In this document: in pieces, positions 10,679-20,135 of the stretch
Position numbering within the stretch: the stretch's first letter is position 1
Layout of the letters: each line of letters opens with the position of its first letter
DNA from: Rhynchosporium graminicola
Lineage: Eukaryota; Ascomycota; Leotiomycetes; Helotiales; Ploettnerulaceae
Reading direction: 5' to 3'
Assembly (NCBI GenBank): GCA_900074885.1
Contig: FJUW01000004.1
Coordinates: 2,764,578-2,828,577, forward strand
DNA: 64,000 nucleotides
The notes under the pieces: model-generated
The model's input: only the letters and a program-made list of their open reading frames with translations
The model's database searches: none
Told to the model about the DNA's origin: nothing
Made by a program: the position numbers and the translations under genes

Positions 10679-12304
10679 GATGGAACGCAAGAAGGAACAA
10701 AGGAAAAGCTCGACGGGAGAAGGGGGATTTCGAAATTCGAGCTTCGAGGTAGGTGATCTTGCGATTGGAGTGCTGTATATTAGGCAGCCCTGTACTGAAT
10801 GGTTGAGCGTGACAACAGTGGCCCTGAGCCTCGTATATATTGAAAGAAATGAAGAGACTCGAGAGATACTTGACTGATATGGAGGAATAGGTATAGAAAA
10901 TGCAAACTTACATGCAGGGCGAGTTATCGAATATATCTTTTCTCGATCACAGGCACCAGGCTCTGTAATGAGGCAGACAGGGCGGAGCGTGTGCGTTTGT
11001 TTGTGCATGAGTGAGATCTCGTTCTTGAGGCAGGAGGGCGGGCGCAAATTAGAATGGGGCGCGCCCAGATGCCAATCCAATGCGGCCGATCCAGCTGCGG
11101 CGCAGGCATTTGACGAGAGTTGAGAGCGACACGTATACCAAGATGCGGCCAAACAGCCTCCGGAGGGTAGGTAAAAAGGTTGCGCGCGACTTCAAATCAG
11201 GGAACGAACAAGCCTCGCCTTGGAACTGAATGCATAATTTGCTCTCATCCATGGTCGTTGGGGCTGCGGTCATTCATGCAGGTCGTGATAGGCTGATAGG
11301 CTGATAGGCTGATAGGCTGATAGGCTGATGGGCTGATAGGCTGCGCTGGTGAAGTGGTTGAGTGGTAGAAAGAAGCATATGAAGCTGGGATGGCATCGTG
11401 GCTGAGTAGAGCACAGCAGCATCATCGACGGACAGGAATTGGCGCGAATTCCCTCCCACCAGACCAGCGCCGGCGACCTCACTCACTCACATCACTAGGT
11501 ACATGCATATCTATACGAGCGCAAGCAAACCGTCCTGACCTCATCGTACAGTCTTTCTGAGGCGCAGCTGGCCAGGACAACAATGGGACATGGGCGGGTT
11601 CCGGACTGGATGAAATGAGGACAAGAGGAGCAAAGTGCAAGATACACGATGTAAGAAGCAACTTATGATAAGATTGATTCTCATTAGAATCAAGTCAATA
11701 TAGCCCGTTTGCAAATGCGCCCTGTTGTGACCGCCGGGAAGATGATGCGCGAAGATGAGAGGCAAAACAATTTGATGATTGGAGCGCAAGATTTGACGCT
11801 GGCTGACTAAGCATGGTTTCCGCTCTAGTCCTCATCGCAACTTCGACCTCGTCTTCTGCCTCGGTCGCAAGTATCAAGTTCATCAAGGTCCTAACCCTTA
11901 GTTTCAGGAACTAGGTCAGGGTGAAGTCGCTTCTCGGTGGAGACTATCATGTATCCGTGTAAATAGATGAATACACGGTACTTGAATCACGGAAGCTGAG
12001 TCTTAGTACCGCTCGCCAGAAAGGCTGGAAAGCTTGGAAAGCCATGAGATGAAGGTTCCTGGACCTGGATAATATTGGGGAGTAGGTTGTCAGCCTCTTC
12101 AAAGAGTCAAGAGGTCTCATCTAAGGCCTTCGATACCTGCTTGAGCGCGTAGGTAAGTAATGTTAGGAACCGGCACGAGTCCCTTCGTCATGAAGTAAGG
12201 ATTCATTGCGAATTGAACGTTTGCCAGACTCAAAATCCAAAAGTCGACACATGATAAGTCACGCATCTTGATAGCATAGCAAATCTCATGGCATCTAGTC
12301 TCTG
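10679..12304. other. Intergenic, no gene recognised
   Basis: This is the leader/promoter of the zinc-centre gene and the 3' flank of the DUF2439 gene. Apart from one 8-bp tandem repeat it contains only short overlapping frames on both strands. It may hold a short extra exon for the DUF2439 gene. Confidence 0.45.
11287..11342. repeat. Seven-copy 8-bp tandem repeat
   Basis: Seven head-to-tail copies of GATAGGCT; the sixth has one A-to-G change (GATGGGCT). Confidence 0.95.
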
Positions 12305-15300
12305 CTACGTACTCACCCCCGGACCATGCCAGCCAAATAAATCCCACGCTTCACGACTCCAAGGCCCATCCAGCGGCACAGCAGGCAGCGGTTCATTCCT
12401 CTCCTTCTCGCCCTCCAATTCTCGCTCCCTCTCTATTCGCAACAAGCCCGCAGTCTTCGCTACAAGCGGCGGGGGAGGCATCGACGTTGATGTTGACATC
12501 GTACTCAAGCTTTCAACAGTACTAGCCGCCACTGTATGTAGCGGCTTCCCGCGCGTCGCTGGGTTTGCTAGCCGAGCTCTCGGCGCACCAATGCCCATCC
12601 CCATCCCCATCCCCATCCTAACGCGAGGTTTGACAAAGCTGTCAGCGGCTGCCAAGTCTGAGGTACTTAGACTCATTCCTAGACTTCGTGCTACACCTGC
12701 TCCTCCCCCTGCTGAGCTGAAGCCTACTCCTTGTCCTGCGTCCGGCCCAGATTTGTCGTGTAACGTGCCTTCAACAGCGGAGAATGATTTAGTGATCGCA
12801 ATCGGCTTCTCGGCCAAATCTTCGTGTACATTAGGCTGTCTTTCATTTGTAATAAGGTGTTTTTGTTCGTCCTCTGAAGAACGAGATGGCCCAAATATTG
12901 ACTCTACTAACGGCACTTTTTGCTGTGGCGACCCGAATATGGAGGGTACGTTTTTCGCAGGTGAGGGACTGATCATTGCAAGGAAACGAGCTGTTGAGGA
13001 CTGCATGGAACTGCATGGAGTCTTGGTGAGATCTGGCGAGTGAGGGAGTGGATTCTTCGATTTTGGCGAGTGGTGGATGATGGGAGCAGCTGGCGCGGCC
13101 GGCGTGGTTTGATTTGGCTCCTTGATAGGCGGAGAAGATGAAGTGTTGATAGAATTCGGCTTGAATTGGGTAGGAGGTAACTTTTCCATTACGATACTTC
13201 GAGGGAATGGTTCCTTTGAAAGGACTGCGTCTGAGGTACAAAGCTCTACGTTAAGTGGTTCTTCAGAAATTGTAAGATTCTCAATCTCGCAGGATTTGGC
13301 TGGCAGTCTTTGTGGTTCTGTTGGTGGCGATTTTACACTGTTTGATCTTTCTAATGGTAACGATTCCCGGGTCAAAACGGCTTCTTCGTTGCCAATTTTC
13401 ATCGATCTCTCTGAGGATTCTGAAGCCCTAACTGTAGCCTCGCGTCTCGGCTGGGCAGCAGGATCATTCTTATCTTTCGCCTGAGAAGACATTGCCGGCT
13501 CTGATATATGGTTCTTTTGATTTGACAGTCTGTTGACTGAAGGTGCCGGTATTGGAGGCTCGGTGTGTCTATTGTGTTGCTCCTGCATTTCCGTTGCTGC
13601 TGACGATATTAAAACCTGATTCGACTGGCTCGATCCATGCATCTGATCAGGATTACAAGGCTCACTGCTCGTCGAAGAAGGCTTCCCAGCTATCGTCTCG
13701 GCTGCTATCTCGCGGGACTGGCGCCCTTGAACCAGACTCCTCTTCGAAGAAACACTTCGGATTGGTTTCTCCTGAAGCTTTCCAGGCAGGGTCTTCTGGG
13801 TCAAAAGAACATCAATCATCTGGTGATCAAGACCCTCATCTTCATCCTCCTCCTCAACATGGCGCACAACAGTCTTAGACTCAATACGCCTCAGCCGTGC
13901 CTCCAATTCAGCTTGTTGGTTCTCACAAAAGGCGTTCAACTGAATAGTCGCTTGAGAGAGTTCCACTTCTTTCGGTGCATCTGCTGTCTTCGATTCTGTT
14001 CGAACGTTCGGTCTACTGCTATCGAAAGAAGTATTTGAAGCAGTCGGCCGCGAACTCGGACGACTCATTAACATCAGCATCTGGCGGGCAGGTCTGGATT
14101 TGATGCGTAGTGCGGATCTTGGCCGGTCTGGTGTCGGTTCGATGGCGGATGATTCTTGGATGGCTGATGTGCTGAAGCTACCTGCGTGGTGTAGATCTAG
14201 AGTGCCGGTTTCGACATCTTGTAGAGACGAGGACCGAGATTGGGCATTTGGAGTAGCTTTTGAGGGTCTGGTGGCTTTTGTCGCTGGCATTTCTTTCTGC
14301 CTCTTCTTTACTCTAGATAGTTTTTTAGGAGAAGGGTCAAGATCAATGATAGAGGATTCTTGTTCTGAGCGCCTCTTATTTGAGAGCTTCTCTTTCGATT
14401 TCTCACTAGGTATTGTGACTATACTTCTGGGTAAAGGCTCGTCATCAATAATGATGTCTTCTTCGGCGGGAGAGTCCTCTTCGAACAGGTTCCTGGCTTG
14501 CGGGCTTGAGGCTCTTACTTCCTGTACAATATTGGCGACCTTTGAAGATGGCATAGCGTTCTCAGAGCTATCTGCAGCCTCTGAGAAGTGCTCGAAGTTA
14601 TCTTTTCGTGGCTGGGGTACAGCTGTTTTCCTGGATAATTGTGCACCTGGTCTAGGAACTGACTCAACACGCATAGAGCTTTCACTTTCTGAATTCGAGC
14701 TTCCATTGCTAAGATCATATTGTTGAACCGGTGCTTTCGGCAACACAGACTTGGTAGATAGCACGACGCCGGATCCAGACAACATGAGCGGTGTCCCAGT
14801 CAGGTTACTGGCATATCCGCTCTTCGCCGGAGGTGGCCTCCTAGACTTTTTCTGCCTAGGAGGCGACCTTTCGATAGCAGCTCTCTGCTCTTGTGCAATA
14901 TTCCGTTGAATGTCACTCGCTTTCCATTCGTCGTCTTCTGAATCTGAGTCTCCACCTTCATGATCATGCTGTTGAATTGAAGCTCTACTCGTCGTTACCT
15001 TCGCAGGAGGTCTGACAACTGATGAAGACAACATCAGTGGTGTTCCAGTCAAATTGCTAGCATATCCACTTTTCGCCGGAGGTGATCTCTTCGTCTTCTT
15101 CTGTCTAGGAGACGGTCTCTCAATCGCAGCTTTTTGCTCCTGTGCAACCTTCCGTCTCAGGTCACTCGCTCTCCGTTCCTCCTCCTCATCCAGCGTAAGG
15201 TCTATGGCCTCAGAACACGAAGAGTGAACTGACCGTGCTTTGAATGGCTCATATCGTATCGTTGGTGTGCTCGACGGTTTTGCCGAACCCAAAGATAAAG

Positions 15301-15922
15301 GTGCACCCATCAGATTCTGAGCATATCCGTTTTTACTAGAAGTCATATCGTTTTGTCTCCTTTTCTTAGCTGGCGGTTCACTCTCGTCTCGTTTCGTAGC
15401 TTGCCTCTCTTCAAAAGGCGATGTGTTTGGCATAACAGCTCTTCCATAATGACCGGTAGGCGTTAACATAGCATTCAGCGGTTTCGGTCTTAAAAGCGCT
15501 GATTCTGTCGGCGTACTCTGCCCACGATACATGGTCGCAGAAGGAGAAGCCGCTACTTTAGCAGCGACTCTCTCCTCCCTGTCCTTGATCCTCTTATCCA
15601 CCAGCTCGGTCAAATCCTGATCTCTCTTCCCTATACACTCCCCAACCTCGACCAGTATCCCTCCTCTCTCCAATTCCAACTCCTCGCCCTCCTCGAAGTG
15701 ACTTCCTTTCCAGTGTGTGTCACCTACAAAGTTTGATTTCTCGTCGTAGACCATAACGCGCTTGTTAAAGGTGTGGAATCTGAGTCTACCATCTTGCCAG
15801 CGTTTTTGCTGCTTCCGTCGGATGTCTGCTGTGTAGAGACAGCGGAATTCGAGAACGGGCGCGGTATTTTGTGAATGCGGGACGTCCATTGAGGCGGATG
15901 TTGGACCTGGTTGGGTGGTCAT
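12305..15922 (-). CDS. DUF2439-domain recombination protein (Mte1/Dbl2/ZGRF1 type)
   Basis: A single 1205-residue open frame. Residues about 22-105 form the DUF2439 domain: LEFRCLYTADIRRKQQKRWQ, a DGRLRFHTFNKRVMVYDE segment, then WKG and a LELERGGILVEV end. This domain defines budding-yeast Mte1, fission-yeast Dbl2 and the N terminus of ZGRF1. Those proteins act at D-loops and stalled forks with Mph1/FANCM-type helicases, so a nuclear role in homologous recombination is expected. The rest is disordered and Ser/Lys/Glu-rich, with no helicase domain, as in Mte1 and Dbl2. A motif close to GYASNLTGTPLMLS occurs three times, and several SUMO-interaction-like motifs are present, first at I240. The C terminus GPWSREAWDLFGWHGPG looks conserved. 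The TAG stop follows a strong GTGAGT, so an additional small exon is possible. I chose the ATG at 15922; an upstream in-frame GTG is unlikely. Divergent from RVS167. Confidence 0.85.
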   Translation of the reverse strand: MTTQPGPTSASMDVPHSQNTAPVLEFRCLYTADIRRKQQKRWQDGRLRFHTFNKRVMVYDEKSNFVGDTHWKGSHFEEGEELELERGGILVEVGECIGKRDQDLTELVDKRIKDREERVAAKVAASPSATMYRGQSTPTESALLRPKPLNAMLTPTGHYGRAVMPNTSPFEERQATKRDESEPPAKKRRQNDMTSSKNGYAQNLMGAPLSLGSAKPSSTPTIRYEPFKARSVHSSCSEAIDLTLDEEEERRASDLRRKVAQEQKAAIERPSPRQKKTKRSPPAKSGYASNLTGTPLMLSSSVVRPPAKVTTSRASIQQHDHEGGDSDSEDDEWKASDIQRNIAQEQRAAIERSPPRQKKSRRPPPAKSGYASNLTGTPLMLSGSGVVLSTKSVLPKAPVQQYDLSNGSSNSESESSMRVESVPRPGAQLSRKTAVPQPRKDNFEHFSEAADSSENAMPSSKVANIVQEVRASSPQARNLFEEDSPAEEDIIIDDEPLPRSIVTIPSEKSKEKLSNKRRSEQESSIIDLDPSPKKLSRVKKRQKEMPATKATRPSKATPNAQSRSSSLQDVETGTLDLHHAGSFSTSAIQESSAIEPTPDRPRSALRIKSRPARQMLMLMSRPSSRPTASNTSFDSSRPNVRTESKTADAPKEVELSQATIQLNAFCENQQAELEARLRRIESKTVVRHVEEEDEDEGLDHQMIDVLLTQKTLPGKLQEKPIRSVSSKRSLVQGRQSREIAAETIAGKPSSTSSEPCNPDQMHGSSQSNQVLISSAATEMQEQHNRHTEPPIPAPSVNRLSNQKNHISEPAMSSQAKDKNDPAAQPRREATVRASESSERSMKIGNEEAVLTRESLPLERSNSVKSPPTEPQRLPAKSCEIENLTISEEPLNVELCTSDAVLSKEPFPRSIVMEKLPPTQFKPNSINTSSSPPIKEPNQTTPAAPAAPIIHHSPKSKNPLPHSPDLTKTPCSSMQSSTARFLAMISPSPAKNVPSIFGSPQQKVPLVESIFGPSRSSEDEQKHLITNERQPNVHEDLAEKPIAITKSFSAVEGTLHDKSGPDAGQGVGFSSAGGGAGVARSLGMSLSTSDLAAADSFVKPRVRMGMGMGMGIGAPRARLANPATRGKPLHTVAASTVESLSTMSTSTSMPPPPLVAKTAGLLRIERERELEGEKERNEPLPAVPLDGPWSREAWDLFGWHGPGVST
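14777..15328 (-). repeat. Three-copy coding repeat in the DUF2439 protein
   Basis: A 14-residue motif is encoded at 15287-15328 (GYAQNLMGAPLSLG), 15026-15067 and 14777-14818 (both GYASNLTGTPLMLS). Spacing is 87 and 83 codons. The last two copies sit in a longer repeat that also shares an AQEQ(K/R)AAIER block and a basic RQKK block. Confidence 0.9.
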
Positions 15923-16685
15923 CGCCACGGTATTTTTATTTTACCAGTTGGATCATGACTAGAAGATTTTATCGGGGTTTGGACTATTTCGAGCCGTAGG
16001 TAGCTGGTTGGTTGCAAGGTGTCGAGATGTGACGTGCTGAACGATTTGGGAACGCGTCTGGTCGCGAAAGATACGCGGGTCACATGCTTCCTGAGATCAG
16101 CTTCCTGTCCGCCAATCAAACCGCATGATACCCTACTGAGCCAAGTAATCCAAAAAATACTTCTATCCCCGACCTTCCTCGTCCTCAACTGTTGTCTGTC
16201 GTGTCAGGTCTATTCAAGCTGGGAATAGCTTCATTTTCCGTCTCACGTCTCACACACCGATATTGGTCCACTCATTGTGCTGAGGAATACGTTTCTATGG
16301 CCAGGCCCATTTAATTGTACAGTACGATACGGTGAGTCGCACTGCAGTCGGCTTTGACTTTCGCATCTTTCTAGGCATAGAGCTGCCCTGCCCTGCTTTT
16401 TACCCCGCCTACACCGACCCGTTTCATGCTCATCCCACTGCAACATAAGCAAGCAAACTTCCCAACCTCACTTCACCACTTGATCTACATATTTACTATT
16501 ACTTCCATAACAGTCTTTCATATATCAAGACTGTACCGATAAGGCACCCTCAAGTTCTCCCTTACCAGTCTTTTCTTCACGGGTTTACATCAATCCCAAC
16601 TTCGAAGACCCTCGAACAATTAATCAGTCAAGGACAGGTTGACAGAGCCTAGGAGGACGTTCATACATACGAGGCCATACAGAAG
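15923..16685. promoter_or_regulatory. Divergent promoter region, DUF2439 gene and RVS167
   Basis: A 763-bp gap lies between two diverging start codons. The RVS167 side (about 16440-16630) is pyrimidine-rich, as is common in fungal 5' leaders. I see no other gene. Confidence 0.55.
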
Positions 16686-18227
16686 ATGAACTCCTTACAT
16701 CGCCAATTCGGCAAATTGACACATAAAGGCGCTGGGGACAAAGCAAGCGTATCTGTGCTTCTCAACGATTACGAAGATGCAGATAAAGTGCTCACAAGGG
16801 TTAGCAACATGAATTGGTGAGGGTCTCGAGTACCATAGGTATCTAACTTCGCAACAGATGATCGAAGCTTCTAAAGCCTGGCGAGACGCTTGGGTATCAA
16901 TCCTCGGAATCAACGTCTCAGCAACCACTCTATTCGAAGAACTTTACAATCCCATTGCCGGCGCCGGAGATGGACATGGTCGAGATCCTGTCATGACTGC
17001 GCGCGCCCAACTGGATCGGACGTCCAAATTGAAGGATGTGTTTACGGATCTGAAAACTGATCTTCTGGAAGAGGTTAATATGATGGAATCTAGAGTCATC
17101 AAACCTGCCACAGAGGCGAAGAATCATATTCAACCTATACGGAAGATCATAAAGAAGAGGGATAATAAGAGGTTGGATTGGGAGAGGTATATTGACAAGG
17201 TCAACAACTATCAGAGAAAGGTTAAGCGTACTGATAGAGAAAATGCTGCTTTGGTGAAAGCTGAGCAGGAATTAGCCCAAGCTGCAGAGGTAGACACCAA
17301 ATACATTCCCATTATTAGGAGATTTATGACTGAAATCCACAGGACTTCAAAATCGCAGACGAATCCCTCCGCGAAACCCTTCCTCCCATTATCCAAGCCG
17401 CCTTTTCCATTCTCCCCCACCTTCTTGCCGTCCACATAATGATCCAAAACACACTCCTAGCACAATACTACACAGCCCTACACAATTACTGCGAAGACAC
17501 CGGTTTCGCCTCTCCTCCGCCGCCCATGGGTGAAGTAATATCATCATGGAACAACGACTTTAAACCCACACAAATGTCGATCGAAGACATACCCGTCTTG
17601 GCCCACGGGAGAGCGATACACCAACCCATGACTCCTGGTGATGATGGAGGGAGGAAACCTACTACGACGGTGACGGGACTGAATGTGCGGAATGGCCTCA
17701 TGAATCGGAAACCTTCGACCCAAGGATTGAATTCGCAATCTGTGTCTCCTCATCCAGAGAAACGTGTAACGCGCATCCCGTCCTCAAATCACGTCCCAAA
17801 ATTTACGCCTCAACCCACACCCTCACCACCCCCCGAATCTTCACCAGCAATCTACTCGCCCCCAACACCCGGCCCAGATTACTCAAGCCACCTCACCCCG
17901 CAATCCTCCTACTCGTCCCATTCCCCCGCCGGTCCCTCAATGGACTATTTCCAACGCTCCTCCACCAACTCCTCCAACTCCTCCGCTTTACAAGTACAGA
18001 AGAAAAAGCCACCTCCCCCTCCACCAAAGAGAATCGGGAGTCAAAACTTGGCGGTGTATGCGGTTGCGTTATATGATTTCGAGGGTCAGAACCAGGGAGA
18101 TCTGACGTTTAGTGAAGGGGATCAGATTAAAGTTACGAAGAAGACAGGAAGTGTTGATGATTGGTGGGAGGGGGAACTACGGGGGGTGAGGGGGAGCTTT
18201 CCAGCGAATTATTGTAAGCTGGCTTGA
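16686..18227 (+). CDS. RVS167: Amphiphysin-like BAR-SH3 protein RVS167
   Basis: Membrane-bending protein that works with an Rvs161-type partner in scission of endocytic vesicles and at actin patches. Exons 16686-16799, 16858-17289 and 17343-18227 encode 476 residues, close to yeast Rvs167. Both introns (58 and 53 nt) are phase 0 and restore family sequence: VLTR joins MIEASKAWRDAW and AQAAE joins DFKIADESLRETLPP. The BAR domain covers about residues 1-250, including FEELYNPI and the coiled-coil segment with many Lys/Glu. A Pro/Ser/Thr-rich linker follows, ending in a KKKPPPPPPKR run. The SH3 domain occupies about residues 414-476, with the ALYDFEG start, DDWWEGEL and the GSFPANY binding-site signature. 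The start ATG gives the normal MNSLHRQFGKL beginning. Confidence 0.96.
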
Positions 18228-18654
18228 ACATGTGGGAGGGAGGGGAGATGAGGGCGAATATGACAGAAGTGGTGCTGGTAAGGTGGAGGTAATTCCGTTT
18301 CGAGATGAATTGGAATGATTGATGAATGATAATGGAGGCATGGGTCGCGAAAAGTGCATGATGGACGTAAAAGCCATGTCGGCGTCTTTGATATTCTCAG
18401 CAGATACCAGATAGTGAATACTACCTCCTGCAGAGATGTGTGTGGCTACCTACCTCTAGCACTCCCCATATCGTAGACCAAACATTGTCAACAAAACCAA
18501 CTCTCTCCCGTCCTCTAAGCGAGTTTCCTACCTCTTTTCCTCCCCCCTCCCCCAGCCTCAACGCCCGCCCCCTCCTGCTAAAAATGAGGCTAGCTAAATG
18601 ACTGTAAGATTTTGTATCAGGAACGAAATATATACATGTATACATGTATACGTA

Positions 18655-18660
<6 letters not shown>

Positions 18661-18689
<29 letters not shown>
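18661..18689. repeat. (TA)n microsatellite
   Basis: A perfect alternating TA run of 29 nt. Confidence 0.95.
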
Positions 18690-18692
<3 letters not shown>

Positions 18693-19314
18693 GAGCTATT
18701 CCCTACTAGACAAGTAGAATAATGTAATAAAGTAAGTAAGCAAGTAAATAGTCCGAGAAATAGAAAATATCGCATGGGAGAGGAGCGAAGAGAAAGAAAG
18801 CATAAATAAAAAAGCCATCTCGAACTGTTCATTTCTTGTCTACATAATGATCTCTGATGTGTAATCACACTCCAAGACTATTCTATCTCCCTTCTTCGTC
18901 CCTCTCTTCTGAATCAAAATCCTCATTCGCTCATTCGCTCATTCGCTCATTCTCCTTTGCCCCCCCTCCCCCTGCCCCTCGGCCGGAAAATGAATCTAGC
19001 TAACCGATTAACCGTATGACCTATATTAAAAACAAGACATATACATGTATCATAACCCTCTCCCAGCTCAGCTATCACCAGCTAGATGGATGGTATCAGT
19101 TATACTAGTATCAGATTTATATCACCTACCTACCTACCTAGTCTACCCACTCGCCAGACCTTTACAAGCAACACTCGCAAACAGGATGATGAGAGAAAAA
19201 GCCAGATAAAAATCTTTCGCCTACCTAGGACTTTCAAGTTGAAGGAAAATTCAAAAAAATTCGTCTTGGGTCGAAAACCAAGCAGCTTGGTTATTGACGA
19301 AAGTGACAAAAAGC

Positions 19315-19340
19315 AAAAAAAAAAAAAAAAAAAAAAAAAA
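19315..19340 (+). repeat. Poly-A run (26 A)
   Basis: An uninterrupted run of 26 adenines. I see no adjacent retroposed coding sequence or target-site duplication, so I do not call it a retroelement tail. Confidence 0.9.
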
Positions 19341-20135
19341 GGTTATTAAATGAGTATGCGAGTTGAGAGTGACATCTCCCTCAGTACTGTCCTGTGATAG
19401 TTCGCGCCGACTTATGCTTCAGTTATCGAGATGAAGGATCGTTCCGGAGAATGAGTCTGAAAAGCTAGGTGGAGCCTGAAAATGCGTAACCCCAGTGGCT
19501 GCGCAGCGGATGGTGAAGGAAGTAGATAGGCCCGAGAAAGTGAGAAACGCAAATATGATATGTAAAGGAGCGAAGAGGAGGGAAAGCACAGATAAAAGGA
19601 GGAGGGTATAGTATTCAGATATTCACTTGTATTTGAATTTCAAGTTTTCCTTTTATTTCTCTTCTCTATGATATTTCTTGTGACATCTAATCATACACTC
19701 CTTCCATATACTCGTACACCGAATTCCATTATGTCGCCCCCTCCTTCCTCTCTCTCTCTCTCTCTTCTCCATCCAGATCCCTGTTCGCTCATTCTCCTTT
19801 TCCCCTGGAAATGAGTCTGGCCGACTGACCGTAATGTCCTGTATCAGGAACGAAAAATATACATCTGTATGGCGTATATATATGTATGCGTGTATGTGCA
19901 TGCCGTTTTCCCGCTGGACAGCTTGAAACCAAGCAAGCGAGCAAGGAAGTGAGCAGCATCACCCAAGAGAAGAAAAAAGGCTGGTATCGAAGGTAAAGTA
20001 AAGTAAAGTGATGTAACGCCGTGAAATGCACCCCACTCCCATGAGCGATAAGGAAAAGGAAAAGAAATATTGCAGTTCGCCGAGGAACAATGCAATGATG
20101 ATATACATGATATGTTGCCAGCAAGCTAACGAAGT

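Larger units (their letters stand above)
18420..19885. repeat. Three degenerate copies of an intergenic segment
   Basis: Copies near 18420-18660, 18747-19065 and 19528-19880 share the same order of landmarks. The last two have GGAGCGAAGAG followed by a purine-rich AAGCA(TA/CA) segment. All three have a C-rich tract, then an AATGA(G/A)(G/T)CT(A/G)(G/C)C word about 30-50 nt before AAATATATACAT-like sequence. TGTATCAGGAACGAAA is shared exactly by the first and third. Confidence 0.7.
18228..20135. other. Intergenic region with degenerate internal duplications
   Basis: No gene. The region holds three diverged copies of one segment (listed separately), a TA microsatellite at 18661-18689 and a 26-A run at 19315-19340. 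It is the shared 3' side of RVS167 (+) and the CFEM gene (-). Confidence 0.6.

Noticed and set aside
10679..11152. Upstream extension of the zinc-centre gene by about 158 codons
   Set aside because: The frame is open but composition is leader-like, and the conserved-looking basic N terminus starts at the ATG at 10678.
12288..13043. 251-codon plus-strand frame
   Set aside because: Antisense to the end of the DUF2439 gene, whose own frame continues for 1205 codons.
19315..19340. Poly-A tail of a retroposed element
   Set aside because: No upstream coding remnant and no flanking duplication; it is treated as a simple homopolymer.
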